From the NCBI GenBank assembly GCA_009829735.1, contig CM020618.1, positions 23,979,346 to 24,043,345 on the forward strand: a stretch of DNA of 64,000 nt. Reading direction: 5' to 3'. This document shows positions 11,573 through 20,848 of the stretch, piece by piece (position 1 is the first letter of the stretch; the number at the start of each line of letters is the position of its first letter). The translations under genes and the position numbers were made by a program. Under the pieces are notes generated by a model. It was given only the letters and a program-made list of their open reading frames with translations, was not told where the DNA came from and ran no database searches. Source of the stretch: Pyropia yezoensis (taxonomy: Eukaryota; Rhodophyta; Bangiophyceae; Bangiales; Bangiaceae).

Positions 11573-13108
11573 ATGGCGGACGTCTCTGCGACTACTCATG
11601 GGGCGCTGCCTACCTTCATGGCGGCCGCGGACGACAGCCTGCTGAACGAGGAGCAGAAGGGCGTGGTGGCCTCTGTTCGCATGCTGGAGGCCGAGATGGC
11701 GGCTACGCCGATGTCGGGCGAGCAGGTCAAGGCTGCTGTCTCTGAGCTACTCCCGCCTGCCGTCCTCTTCAGCCCGAGCTTGGTGGCGTTGCCGTACCTT
11801 CACCGGGACCTGCGCAACTGGCTGAACGCGCGTGGTGCCAACCTGGAGCAGCATCCCTCACACCGCATCAATATGACGCTGGCGACGGCGCTGTACCCGG
11901 AAGCCGAAGAGCGGTCTGTCGCCACGGAGATGGCCTCGGAGGTGGAAGCGGCTGGTCGTCGTTCCCGTGTGGCGGGCGTGCAGCACGAGAGCGCGCTGTC
12001 TACTGCTACCAGCGCTGCGGCGTCGGGGGCCAGCGCTGATCGTGCAGCCCACAACGTCGCCATGCGCTTCCGCGACCAAGCTGCCAAGTTCAGTGGTAAC
12101 CTCGGCGAGAGCTGGAACGAGTATGTCGCCGAGTACCAGCAGGTCGCGCGTGACTACGAGCTGACTGCGTCCCAGAAGCTGCAGTACTTGCACAACCTGC
12201 TGCGCGGCGATGCCAAGCGCTTCTTCCTGGACCGTGTGCACGGGACCGCGGCTACGTTTGCGCAGGCCGTCGACATGGTCAGTGCCGAGTACAACTCCAT
12301 CGTCCGTCAAGACCGAGTCAAGAACTACCTGAGCGGCTTGCGACTGAGCTCCTTCGTCAAGGACGGGACCGACGTCACGGCGGCGCTGGAAAAGACGTAC
12401 AAGAATATCGGTAAGCTGGCGCCCCAAGTGCCCCGGTCTCATCATGGCGAGTCCTACAAGGTGGAGTTCCTGCGCAACGCGGTTGTCGGCAACGCGTGGG
12501 CGACTGAGCCCCTGAGCCGCATCGCGACGCACCGCTTGACGTTCCAGCAGCTGTACGGTGAGCTGGAAGCCGCGCTTCACCTGCACAACGAGGCTCGCAT
12601 GGCGGTCATGCGCGATGAGGTCGCGCGCGGACCTACGCCTGTGGAGGATAAGGTGCCCGGGATCCTGTTCGCTGGCCAAGGTCACTACGTGCGCCGGAAC
12701 AAGGACTTCGGCAAGCGAGACGGTCCAGTCAAGGGCAGCGGTAGCGAGCCGCGCTTCGACCCATTGTCCCTGATGGGATGCTTCAACTGCGACGATCGCT
12801 CGCACTCCCTTGGCAACTGCCCCCATCCCGTCAACGCCGTCAAGGCCGCTAAGCGTAAGCTGGAGTACTACGCCAAGAAGCGCGCTACGCAGCCCGCGGC
12901 CAGCGCCGTCTTGTACCAGCTATGCTCGCAGCTGGATGCGGCTGGAGTCACGGGTGAAGACGACGACGGCGACAAGGCTGACGAGAGCGACGAAGCGGGT
13001 GGCGCGGCGCAGAACGACGTCGACATCTTTGAGACTCTCGTGCAGGACTCGGAGCCGGCCGCCAAGGACGACGACGGGGTGCAGAGCGACGAGTCGGATT
13101 TTGCGTAG
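11573..13108 (+). CDS. gag: copia Gag
   Basis: A 511-residue capsid/nucleocapsid polyprotein from the ATG at 11573 (context CAACAATGG). The central part (about residues 165-350, beginning MRFRDQAAKFSG) looks like a copia-type gag: helical, with a WNEYVAEYQQVARDY segment. The zinc knuckle CFNCDDRSHSLGNC is a perfect CX2CX4HX4C near residue 402. An acidic tail follows and ends at TAG 13106-13108. Pol lies in the -1 frame and overlaps the last 76 bases of gag. Confidence 0.93.
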   Translation: MADVSATTHGALPTFMAAADDSLLNEEQKGVVASVRMLEAEMAATPMSGEQVKAAVSELLPPAVLFSPSLVALPYLHRDLRNWLNARGANLEQHPSHRINMTLATALYPEAEERSVATEMASEVEAAGRRSRVAGVQHESALSTATSAAASGASADRAAHNVAMRFRDQAAKFSGNLGESWNEYVAEYQQVARDYELTASQKLQYLHNLLRGDAKRFFLDRVHGTAATFAQAVDMVSAEYNSIVRQDRVKNYLSGLRLSSFVKDGTDVTAALEKTYKNIGKLAPQVPRSHHGESYKVEFLRNAVVGNAWATEPLSRIATHRLTFQQLYGELEAALHLHNEARMAVMRDEVARGPTPVEDKVPGILFAGQGHYVRRNKDFGKRDGPVKGSGSEPRFDPLSLMGCFNCDDRSHSLGNCPHPVNAVKAAKRKLEYYAKKRATQPAASAVLYQLCSQLDAAGVTGEDDDGDKADESDEAGGAAQNDVDIFETLVQDSEPAAKDDDGVQSDESDFA

Positions 13109-16100
13109 AGGGCAGGAGTCGTCGACTTGCCCTCGCACACAGACGGCGGGGTCGACCCCCGCGTATCGAAGAGGACCCCGGCTTCCTGACTCTGCTGGAG
13201 ACGGTGGAAGACTTCCAAGGGGCGTGCGTCGACACTGGCGCACAACGCACCGTCATCGGCAAGCCGCAAGCCTACGCGTACCTGAACTGGGCGGGACTGC
13301 CACGACGACTCAAGCGGGACAAGGTGCCCGAGGTGTACCGCTTTGGCGGAAGCCGGCACGCCAGTATCGGCACGCTGGCTATGCGCATCCCTCTGGCCGA
13401 CGACTTCTTCATGCAGCTGATGGTGAACGTCGTGGACGTGAACGTGCCTCTGCTGTTCGGGCTGGACATCCTCGACAAGTTCCGTATGTACGCCAACACC
13501 GTGCTCAACCGACTCGTGTGCGAAGCCTACTCCGTCACGGTGCCGCTGGTGCGCAAGCTTGGTCACGTTTACTATGTCTGGGAGCAGAACGTGCTCTACA
13601 CCATGCCGGAACTGCGCAAGCTGCACCGACACTTCTTCCATCCGCAGCCGGACCGCCTTTACGCCGTCATCAACAAGGCCGGCGGAGAGCACGCCAAGCC
13701 AAGCACCTTAAAGCAGCTGCAGGACGTGTCCCGTAATTGTGACCTGTGCCAGCGGCTCGCGAAGGATCCGAGTCGGTTCCGCGTAGCATTGCCACCTGGC
13801 GACATAGTCTTCAACCGGACGGTGCTGCTGGACATCATGTACCTCGACGGGAAGCCGCTGCTGCACGTGGTCGACAAGGACACGCTCTTAAGTGCCGCGA
13901 CCTTCCTTTCCAACGGCGAGTCGACGGAGGACGTCTGCCGGGCGTACGTGCGTTGCTGGGTGACTCCGTACATCGGCTATTCGGACTTCATGCACACCGA
14001 CCAAGGACCACAGCTCGCGTCGGACGAATGGAAGGCGCTGCAGCTGTCTGCGGGCATCAAGCGACTGGAGTCCGGCGTGAAGTCGCACAACTCCCTTGGC
14101 GTCGGCGAGCGCTACCATGCCTTCCCGCGGCGGGTCTACTGGCGGGTCAGGGCTGCTCACTCGGACTTGCCCGTGGAGGACGCTCTGGCACTCTCTGTGT
14201 GGGGCATGAACCAGACGGCTGGACCGAGCGGGCTCGTGCCGACTCTGATGGTCTGTGGGGTCCTGCCGCGGATGCCCGTGACGCCGGTAAACCTTCCTGG
14301 GCAACGCGACCGTGTCATGGCGATGCACGCCGCCCGGGACGAGATGGCAAAGCACGTCGCCAAGTCGCGGCTGGAGCGCGCCGCGCGCAGCCGCGTCCCC
14401 GCCTCTGCTCATGCTATCATCCGAGCAGGTATGTCCGTGTTGGTCTACCGCGAGAAGCCGGTTGATCGATGGTTGGGGCCGTACCGTGTTCTGTCAACCG
14501 ATGGCAAGCAAGTGTGGCTCAACGTTGGCAACTCCGTGAAGCTCTTCTCCGTGGACAAGGTGAAGGAGTACCGGCCGGAGCAGGCCGAGGAGACTTCCAC
14601 TACGGCTGCTGATCATGTGACGCCTGTGTCAGGCGGGCCTCGTGCTCGGGACGTCTTCGATGTTGCTGAAGACGGACAAGTCGTGCCGACGGCATCGGTA
14701 CCTGCGACGGAGCATGCGCCGACCGCCCTTCCGCGAGCTACAGAGGTGTACGTGACGGAGGTGCTCAAGACTGGCGACGCGCGCATATCGTCAAAGATCA
14801 TCCAAGACGCGCGCCGGGCTGAAGCAGAGGGACTCCTGAAGCGGAAGGTGTGGGTTGCAGTCAAGCGCAAGTCCCTGCCCCGTCACGCCAACATCCTGGG
14901 TGGCCGTTTTGTGCACGTGCTGAAGCACGTCGGTACGCCCGAGGAGAAGAGGAAGAGTCGCTACGTCGTGCAGGGCAACCGCGATCACGCCAAGCCGTTC
15001 GTCGTGCACAACCTGTCTACACTGCGGCAGCGGTCGACGAAGATCATCGTGTCTACCAGTGCTGTCCGCGGCTTTCGAGTCTTCTCGCACGACGTCAACC
15101 AGTCCTACCTTCAGAGCAAGGACAAGCTGTCTCGACCTGTGTACCTGAGTCCGAGGGAGGAGGACCGTACCATCCTGGGTGTCGCTGACGACGAAGTGCT
15201 GCGCATCCTCAAGCCTCTCTACGGCCTCTGTGACGCGGGAGACTACTGGAGCGCGACGATGACTTCCCACGTTGAGGGCGACCTGTCTATGTCGCCGCTG
15301 ACGGGGGACCCGGCCCTGTACGTCAAGGACGGAGGTGGTGACGTCGACGGTCTTCTCGGCTCGTACGTGGACGACATGCTGCTGGGCGGGAACGAGGAGT
15401 TCCAGCGCCTGACGGAAACGACGCTGGCCCGCTTCGAGTCCAAGCCGCGTGAGTGGGACAGCACGGAGTTTCTGGGCGTCCAGGTGCGCACTCTCACTAC
15501 GCCCCAGCGGCACTTCACGCTGAGTCAGCCGGAGTACATCAAGCTGGTGCGCATCATGCCGACGGACATCACCTACGACGACTTCGTCTCCGTCCGCGCT
15601 TCCTTTGCGTGGCTGTCGCATAGCTGCCCGGACCTGTGCACTGCGATCAACCGCGCGGCTCAAGTGTCGTCCAAGACCTTTGCCAAGGGACACGTGCAGG
15701 AGCTGAACAAGGCGATCAAGTACGCCAAGTCGACGGCGGACCTGGTGCTGTCGTACAAGCCACTGGACCGGACGGCTCTACATCTGCGCGTATACGCTGA
15801 CGCGTCCTTTGCGTCGAACGACGACAACTCGTCCCAGCTGGGCTTCATCATCCTGCTGTATGATGCTGCTGATCGCTGCAACGTGCTGGCCTACTCGAGC
15901 AAGAAGTCCCGTCGCGTCGTGCGCTCCATCATGGCGGGCGAGGTCTACGCCTTTGCCAACGCGTTCGACGAGGCCTTCATCATCAAGCACGACCTGGAGC
16001 GCGTGTACAAGCAGCGCGTGCCGCTGACGATGCTTACGGACTCCAAGCAGCTGTTCGACGTCATCACGCGGGCATCCCACACGACGGAGAAGCGGCTCAT

Positions 16101-16332
16101 GATCGACATTGCTGCTGCCCGGGAGGCCTATAACCGCAACGAGATCACCAACGTCGGCCTGGTCAAGTCGGCGAACAACCTTGCGGACGGGCTGACCAAG
16201 CCGGGATTCTGCCAGAGTCTCGACGACGTCTTGCGGACTGCGATGGACCAGAACCCTGTGGAGCAGTGGATCATCCGGCAGCCGAGCGTAGCGGAGGTGC
16301 AGCGCTCGGATAAGGAAAAGGTGGGAGTGTGA
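13033..16332 (+). CDS. pol: copia Pol (protease, integrase, RT, RNase H), read by frameshift
   Basis: An open -1 frame from 13033 to the TGA at 16330-16332, about 1,100 residues. The order is copia-type. Protease active site CVDTGAQRT is coded at about 13228. The integrase zinc domain (HRHFFHP ... CDLCQRL) begins near 13622. The integrase core follows with catalytic Asp in DIMYLDGK, Asp in HTDQGPQ and Glu in GVGERYH. RT has DVNQSYLQ and the YVDDMLL active site near 15366. RNase H has VYADASFA and LTDSKQLF, ending with NLADGLTKP. No ATG occurs in this frame before the protease active site, so Pol must be made by shifting from gag. The stop codon lies inside the 3' LTR. Confidence 0.93.
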   Translation, partial: DSRAGLGAGRQGRRRGAERRVGFCVEGRSRRLALAHRRRGRPPRIEEDPGFLTLLETVEDFQGACVDTGAQRTVIGKPQAYAYLNWAGLPRRLKRDKVPEVYRFGGSRHASIGTLAMRIPLADDFFMQLMVNVVDVNVPLLFGLDILDKFRMYANTVLNRLVCEAYSVTVPLVRKLGHVYYVWEQNVLYTMPELRKLHRHFFHPQPDRLYAVINKAGGEHAKPSTLKQLQDVSRNCDLCQRLAKDPSRFRVALPPGDIVFNRTVLLDIMYLDGKPLLHVVDKDTLLSAATFLSNGESTEDVCRAYVRCWVTPYIGYSDFMHTDQGPQLASDEWKALQLSAGIKRLESGVKSHNSLGVGERYHAFPRRVYWRVRAAHSDLPVEDALALSVWGMNQTAGPSGLVPTLMVCGVLPRMPVTPVNLPGQRDRVMAMHAARDEMAKHVAKSRLERAARSRVPASAHAIIRAGMSVLVYREKPVDRWLGPYRVLSTDGKQVWLNVGNSVKLFSVDKVKEYRPEQAEETSTTAADHVTPVSGGPRARDVFDVAEDGQVVPTASVPATEHAPTALPRATEVYVTEVLKTGDARISSKIIQDARRAEAEGLLKRKVWVAVKRKSLPRHANILGGRFVHVLKHVGTPEEKRKSRYVVQGNRDHAKPFVVHNLSTLRQRSTKIIVSTSAVRGFRVFSHDVNQSYLQSKDKLSRPVYLSPREEDRTILGVADDEVLRILKPLYGLCDAGDYWSATMTSHVEGDLSMSPLTGDPALYVKDGGGDVDGLLGSYVDDMLLGGNEEFQRLTETTLARFESKPREWDSTEFLGVQVRTLTTPQRHFTLSQPEYIKLVRIMPTDITYDDFVSVRASFAWLSHSCPDLCTAINRAAQVSSKTFAKGHVQELNKAIKYAKSTADLVLSYKPLDRTALHLRVYADASFASNDDNSSQLGFIILLYDAADRCNVLAYSSKKSRRVVRSIMAGEVYAFANAFDEAFIIKHDLERVYKQRVPLTMLTDSKQLFDVITRASHTTEKRLMIDIAAAREAYNRNEITNVGLVKSANNLADGLTKPGFCQSLDDVLRTAMDQNPVEQWIIRQPSVAEVQRSDKEKVGV
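13096..13134 (+). promoter_or_regulatory. probable -1 ribosomal frameshift signal of the copia element
   Basis: The heptamer GGATTTT (13096-13102) is in phase with gag codons GAT TTT, four bases before the gag TAG. After a five-base spacer, GAGGGCA (13108-13114) pairs perfectly with TGCCCTC (13128-13134). AGTC (13117-13120) also pairs with GACT (13124-13127) on top. GGAUUUU is, as I recall, the shift site of red clover necrotic mosaic virus. The shift joins gag to the open pol frame. Confidence 0.75.
16312..16327 (+). other. copia polypurine tract
   Basis: AAGGAAAAGGTGGGAG immediately before the 3' LTR, purine except for one T. It lies within the last codons of pol. Confidence 0.75.
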
Positions 16333-16869
16333 ATCCATAGCTGATGGAACCTGCGTCACATTGCTGTCCGACGCGGCCCAGTCATCACTAGATGGTTCTG
16401 GATGATCTTGGATGTTGCGGTCGCTGCTGACAGTAACGCCACGCGAGTTCCATAATGGTCGAAACCGTGATTGCGAATGATTCTGGAAGGTGATGGAATG
16501 TTACGGAGCCAATCGCGTGGTTCCATCACATTTCGTCAGCCGTGCTGACACATGTCGGCCGCGCTGGCAATTTGACGCTGCATCCTCGCGCTGCGTTGTG
16601 TGTTTGTTTTTGCCTTGTGTGCATGCTTTGCCTATGGGGTGTGGAGTGCCGTCTCACGCCTGTGGTGAGACACTCCGCGCCTATATAAGCGCTCCCTCGC
16701 ATCGAGTAGCGAGGAGGGAGGAGGGAGAAGACAAGTGGGGATCATTGCATAGACTCGTGCTTGGGTGCGCGCGGACGACGGCCACCCTCTGCTCGATTGC
16801 CCGGTCGGTTCGAAGGCCGTTGGCTCCCACTTTCTACTTTCCAATAGACCCATTCACTAAGAATCCACA
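16328..16869 (+). repeat. copia 3' LTR
   Basis: 542 bp, same length as the 5' copy, with two substitutions. Followed by CCCAG. Its first bases TGTGA supply the pol stop codon TGA at 16330-16332. Confidence 0.97.
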
Positions 16870-16874
16870 CCCAG

Positions 16875-17201
16875 GCCATGTGGCAAAACCATGACGAGCT
16901 AGGGTATTCCTCCCCCTGTCATGGGACGTCAACAGACGGTTTTGGCAGTTGCGTGGTGGTAGCGTTCGTGGCTATCTCCAGTGCCACGTATGACACGTTA
17001 TGCGATCTCCGCCCGAGTTACCACGAACGGCCTCTCCCGGAGCCGTTTGTGGGGGCAGGATTGGCGGCTTTCACCACGTAGAGCATGTATCCTGTCACGT
17101 GGGAGTGCCAAAACTCAGTTGCAACGCAACTCTACGTTCGTCGCAACGTCCGGGTCCTACCACGAAGATCTCACGCTAGCTGCCACAACGCGATTGCTAC
17201 T
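16875..17201. other. intergenic, nothing recognised
   Basis: Sequence between the copia element and the foldback. It has ORFs under 80 codons and no recognisable domains. Confidence 0.4.
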
Positions 17202-17316
17202 GTGCTTCCTGTAAAAGGTGGATATTGAAGGGACGTGAGGTGAGGGATCCATTGGTTCAGACAGCGATTTTCATCACCTTCACGTACCGTCAACATCCAT
17301 TTTTTACAGGAAGCAC
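17202..17316. repeat. foldback (imperfect inverted repeat, about 40-base arms)
   Basis: The arm from 17202 (GTGCTTCCTGTAAAA, then TGGATATTGA and further) is complementary to the arm ending at 17316 (TTTTACAGGAAGCAC preceded by TCAACATCCA). There are only a few mismatches over about 40 bases, and the loop is about 30 bases. It could be a tiny inverted-repeat element or a small-RNA precursor hairpin. No target duplication is clear. Confidence 0.7.
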
Positions 17317-17631
17317 TATAAAACTGTCTAACCTGTCCGCAGGCGAAGATGACCAGGTGGGGGGGAATCCCCCCTGTCTCCCGGCGGGGGCGTGTAGAGG
17401 GATGTGCGCCACCCCCGTCCCCCCCCCACCACCGTCCCCCATATCTGACGCCCCCAGCCGTCGCCGACGTCGGCCGACTGGCGCCCAACCCCCCCCCCTC
17501 CGGCCTCTCCCCCCCCCCCCCCCTTCTGCCGTCTGTTTCTCTCTCCCATGTCACCTCCCCACTGTGGCTCTCCACCCTCCCCTCACCCCTCTCACCCCCC
17601 GTCGTCTTCTTTTATTTCTTCCCGCTGCACC

Positions 17632-19605
17632 ATGGGCCGCCGGTGCCCCCCCCTCGTCCGCCTCCTTGCCGCCGCGGTGGGGGTGGTGGTGGTCGGGGCG
17701 GCGGGTCCGACCCCGTGGGCCGCCCACCCCTGGGGGGCGGACGCGACGCTGCCGCCGCCCCGCCCGCCCGGCGCGGGCGGCGCTCCCCCCCCTTCCGACT
17801 GGTCACGGCCGCCGCTCCTCGCCACCCGCACTGACGGCACCTACGGCACGCCCACCCGGCGGCTAAGCACAAGCACCGCCACCAACGAGTACACTCCCAT
17901 CCTGCGGGCTGGCGTGCAGGCCGAGGACCCCGGCGGGAGATGGGTGCTCCTCTACGCAGGAAGCGGCCTGACGCAGCTGCCCATCGCCATTGTCAGGCGG
18001 CCAGACGGGCTGGTGCGAGACCCTCCGCTCATCTCAGCGGCGGGGTTGCCCCACTGGGCTCCCCGTGCGGGGGCGCCGGCGGTCGTCTTCTTTGGGCGCG
18101 GTGGCTCGGCGCACTCCCTCGAGCTTCGCACCGCTGATGTGGCGTCGGGTGCAGTAGCGATGCTGTCCACCCAGACGGTGCCCTTTTTCCGTGACGATCG
18201 CGACATCCTCGATCCGGTTGGGGGGATGGGACAGGCGCTGTTTGCTGCCCACCCCGGGTCCCACCTCAAACACTGGAGGGTCTCCTACCCGAGTCGCGAC
18301 GGCCGCCGCTACGCGCTGTGGACGGACGTTGGGTCTGCTGCTGCGGCGGTGCGGGGAGTGGCGGTCATGGACGTGAGCACATCGCCGGCCACCCTGCTGG
18401 GCAGCTTTTTATCGTGGCCCCCCGCCCGCGGGCGCGTCCTTGCCGCCCGCATGACGCCCAGCGGAGGGGCGGTGCTGGTGCATTTTGAGGCCGCGGGGGT
18501 TCACGTGTACGACACGGCGTTGTCGGGTGGCGGCCGGCGCGTCATGGCCACTCGCCTCCTCACCGACGACGCCGCCGACGTGATGGTCGCGGCCGGCAGC
18601 GGCCACGACACGCTTGTCGCGATCAATGATGATGCCGGCACGGAAGACGCGGGGTGGGTTGTCGCGGTCGACCTCGTGACGCTCGCGCGGTCGCCGCTGT
18701 TCCCGCTCCCCCGCGACGGGGGGGTCCGCGGCGACCAGCCGCGGGTGACCCTGTCGGGCCAGGCGTATGACCGGCCTGGCTGGATCGTTGCTGCCGCCGA
18801 CGCATGCGACGCCGGCGCCGCGGGGGACTGGCTCTGCGGCAAGGTGGTGGCGATGGAGGTGGCCACCCGGCAGGTGGTGCCGCTCACCCACACCCACGCG
18901 TGTGGGCGGCGGCGGGATACGCCGGCCGCGGCGGCGAGCCCCAACCGGGACCTCAGCCGTGTCTACTTCTCATCCGACTCGGGGCTCTGCCGGGGGAAGA
19001 TGGAGCTGTTTGAGCTTGAAACGACGGGAAGGATGGGGACTGCGGGGGGGGGGGGGGGGGGGGGGGGGCACCGCAGCCGCCTCTGCCGGCAGGCACACCG
19101 ACAAGCGGACGGGGCGGGGCGAACAGCTTGCCCACAGAGGGGATCAACGTGGGGATTGCCATCTAACACGCCCGCCCGTTCTGTGGCCCCCGCCCGGGGG
19201 GCTCGGTCAACCGAGGGAAGAGGCGGCGGGGTGCCCGCTGCGGGTGTCGGTGGCGGTGGCGTCGGTGGCGGTGGCGGTGGTGGTGGCTGTGGTGGGGGCG
19301 GAGGTGGGAACGAACGGACCCCGCGTGAGCACGGCGTTCGTTATTTTCTCTCCATCCGTCTGGTCTTCTTCCAGGCAATTGGCGCTATGAGCCGCCCGCC
19401 CGCATTTGTACGGGAAGGGAGGGCGGCCACCCCTCAACCCTCCCGTGCACCGCTACGCTCCCCTCCCAAGGATCGACGGGTGGGCGGCACGCGCAGGCGT
19501 GTGCTGCCTCGGCTTATTCAGCCGGGGGGCGTGGCGGCCGGCTGGGGGGCGGCCTGCGGGCTGCGCGGGTGGGGGACACATTCTACCCCTGTCTTGCCAT
19601 CGTAA
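17632..19605 (+). CDS. secreted or luminal beta-propeller-like protein, function unknown
   Basis: The ATG at 17632 sits in CACCATGG and begins MGRRCPPLVRLLAAAVGVVVVGAAG, a clear signal peptide. I preferred it over an upstream start at 17548. After a Pro/Gly-rich stretch, residues about 85-480 show repeated strand patterns (WVLLYAGSG, PAVVFFGRGG, RYALWTDVG, GAVLVHFEAAG, RVYFSSDSG) like TolB/WD40-type propellers, with a Cys pair (DAC...WLC). No catalytic family is recognised. The frame enters a run of 25 G at 19044-19068 and afterwards is low-complexity to the TAA at 19605. The true C-terminus may lie shortly after that run, possibly in another frame. The coding start and first 470 residues are well supported; the end is not. 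Confidence 0.65.
   Translation: MGRRCPPLVRLLAAAVGVVVVGAAGPTPWAAHPWGADATLPPPRPPGAGGAPPPSDWSRPPLLATRTDGTYGTPTRRLSTSTATNEYTPILRAGVQAEDPGGRWVLLYAGSGLTQLPIAIVRRPDGLVRDPPLISAAGLPHWAPRAGAPAVVFFGRGGSAHSLELRTADVASGAVAMLSTQTVPFFRDDRDILDPVGGMGQALFAAHPGSHLKHWRVSYPSRDGRRYALWTDVGSAAAAVRGVAVMDVSTSPATLLGSFLSWPPARGRVLAARMTPSGGAVLVHFEAAGVHVYDTALSGGGRRVMATRLLTDDAADVMVAAGSGHDTLVAINDDAGTEDAGWVVAVDLVTLARSPLFPLPRDGGVRGDQPRVTLSGQAYDRPGWIVAAADACDAGAAGDWLCGKVVAMEVATRQVVPLTHTHACGRRRDTPAAAASPNRDLSRVYFSSDSGLCRGKMELFELETTGRMGTAGGGGGGGGHRSRLCRQAHRQADGAGRTACPQRGSTWGLPSNTPARSVAPARGARSTEGRGGGVPAAGVGGGGVGGGGGGGGCGGGGGGNERTPREHGVRYFLSIRLVFFQAIGAMSRPPAFVREGRAATPQPSRAPLRSPPKDRRVGGTRRRVLPRLIQPGGVAAGWGAACGLRGWGTHSTPVLPS
19044..19068. 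repeat. G homopolymer of 25
   Basis: Uninterrupted run of 25 G within the open frame of the propeller-like gene. A length error here would change the C-terminus. Confidence 0.85.
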
Positions 19606-19923
19606 GAGTCCACCAGCGGGGCGGTCTCGTATTTTTGTTTCGTTTTTGTCACGCCCACAGCGACCATCCCTTGCTTCCCCGTCTGATGGCCAGCGCTGGC
19701 CACCCGCAGTGCCGTGTGTACATTCGGTATCCAAATTTAATGGCCCACGCTGGGAGGTCACTTTTAGGCACCAAATCGACCATGGACGTGACCCAAAAAA
19801 CGGCCTCGGCGGCACACGACTGCGACATTCACGTCACTTGGGCGCAGCGCCTGCCCAGTACCATGCTATAACGAAGCGTCCGTAGCTTCGCTGCCCGTGC
19901 GAAAAAAAAAAAAAAACAGCACG
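19606..19923. other. intergenic, possibly the left end of a Tc1-like element
   Basis: Contains a perfect palindrome TGGCCAGCGCTGGCCA at 19687-19702 and, just after it, CAGTGCCGTGTGTACATTCG. CAGT starts are typical of Tc1 inverted repeats, and the transposase fragment follows, but no matching right end is visible. Confidence 0.35.
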
Positions 19924-20376
19924 ATGGCGAAGACCAGCAGGACGCGCTTGTGCCCTCAGGAGATCGGCGCCATCAAGATGATGGTGGGGAACAAGATGTC
20001 GAATGGTGCCTTCGCCACGGCCCTGGGCCTCAACAAGAGCACGGTCGCCTACACCGCTGCCATCGCCCGGCGTGCCGGCGCCGAAGTCCGCAAGGACGGC
20101 AGGGGGCGTCCGAAGCTGCTGAGCCCCCGCGAGCTGCGTGGACTCCGTCGGCTTGTCGACGAGAACCCATTTGCTTCCATCGCTGAAATAACGGAGAAGG
20201 CCAACAATGAGCGCACCAGCACGACTGGCGGGCCGGCGCTGCGCAAGATCTCTCCCAGCACGGTGCGGAGGGCCCCCTTGACGGCGCTGATGCCGACACT
20301 GCGCGCGGATCGGGGTCGGGGGTGCGGCGGGCGCTGCGGGTTCTCCCCACCCTCCCCCCCCTTCGGACCCCTGTGA
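19924..20376 (+). pseudogene. Tc1/mariner-like transposase, DNA-binding domain fragment
   Basis: From the ATG at 19924, about 115 residues fit the paired-like double helix-turn-helix of Tc1-type transposases. LCPQEIGAIKMMVGNKMSNG is followed by FATALGLNKSTVAYT (first HTH). Then GRGRPKLLSPRELRGLRRLV is an AT-hook-like linker and the start of the second HTH, and the segment ending KISPSTVRRA matches the usual end of that HTH. The catalytic DDE domain is absent: after about 20270 the sequence becomes low-complexity and stops at 20376. This is either a decayed transposon remnant or a short stand-alone DNA-binding protein. It is preceded by an A15 tract. Confidence 0.65.
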
Positions 20377-20843
20377 GCCCCGTCTGAGCGGGCGGCTGTG
20401 GCGGCGGCGGCGGCGGCGACGCCCCCGACGGGCCGGCCCCCCTCACGCTGCCGCCGCCGCCGCGGTGGGCGCCCCGCCCGCCGCCGCCGCCGCCGCCAGC
20501 CGCGGCGACCTCGCTGTGGGTGGGCCGCGGGTGGTGCCCCCCCTGCCCCGCGGCGGGCCCCGCCCATCAGGCGCCCACGCCGTCGGCCGCGGGGTGGCCC
20601 CCAGCGGCGGCGGCGGTGGCGCCGTGGCGGCTGCCTCTGGCCGCCTCGCCCCCCCCCCAGGCGGTGCGCGCGGTTGCGGTGGCGACGGCGGTGACGGCGG
20701 CGGCGGCGGCGGCGGCGGCGGCACGGCCCGCGGCGGGTCCCCCCTCCCCCCCCACCGCGCCGGGGCACCCGGCGGCCGCCGCGCCGCCGCCGACCGCGTC
20801 GCGGCACGCCGCGCCGCGACCACTGACTCGGGTGCTCCCGCGT
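20377..20843. repeat. GGC/CCG-rich low-complexity region
   Basis: Dense GGC and CCG triplets and G/C runs keep frames open on both strands as Arg-, Ala-, Pro- or Gly-rich ORFs. No domain is recognised in any frame. Confidence 0.7.
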
Positions 20844-20848
20844 TCGCC

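Larger units (their letters stand above)
10547..16869 (+). mobile_element. complete Ty1/copia LTR retrotransposon
   Basis: A 6.3-kb element with two 542-bp LTRs beginning TGTGAATCC and ending AATCCACA. It is flanked by the perfect 5-bp target-site duplication CCCAG at 10542-10546 and 16870-16874. The LTRs differ at only two positions that I could find (a G/A near the start and T/A near the end), so insertion is recent. Gag and pol are both open throughout, with pol in the copia order protease, integrase, reverse transcriptase, RNase H. All expected catalytic motifs are present, so it may be active. Gag and pol are in different frames; see the shift signal at 13096-13134. Confidence 0.97.

Noticed and set aside
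11858-12826. A 322-codon minus-strand ORF opposite copia gag, as an antisense gene like those of the gypsy elements
   Set aside because: It lies wholly opposite gag codons and its composition is that of a complementary shadow. The gypsy antisense genes lie outside gag and pol.
20049-20807. A 252-codon minus-strand Arg/Gly-rich ORF
   Set aside because: Opposite the Tc1-like fragment and caused by GGC/CCG repeats; composition only.
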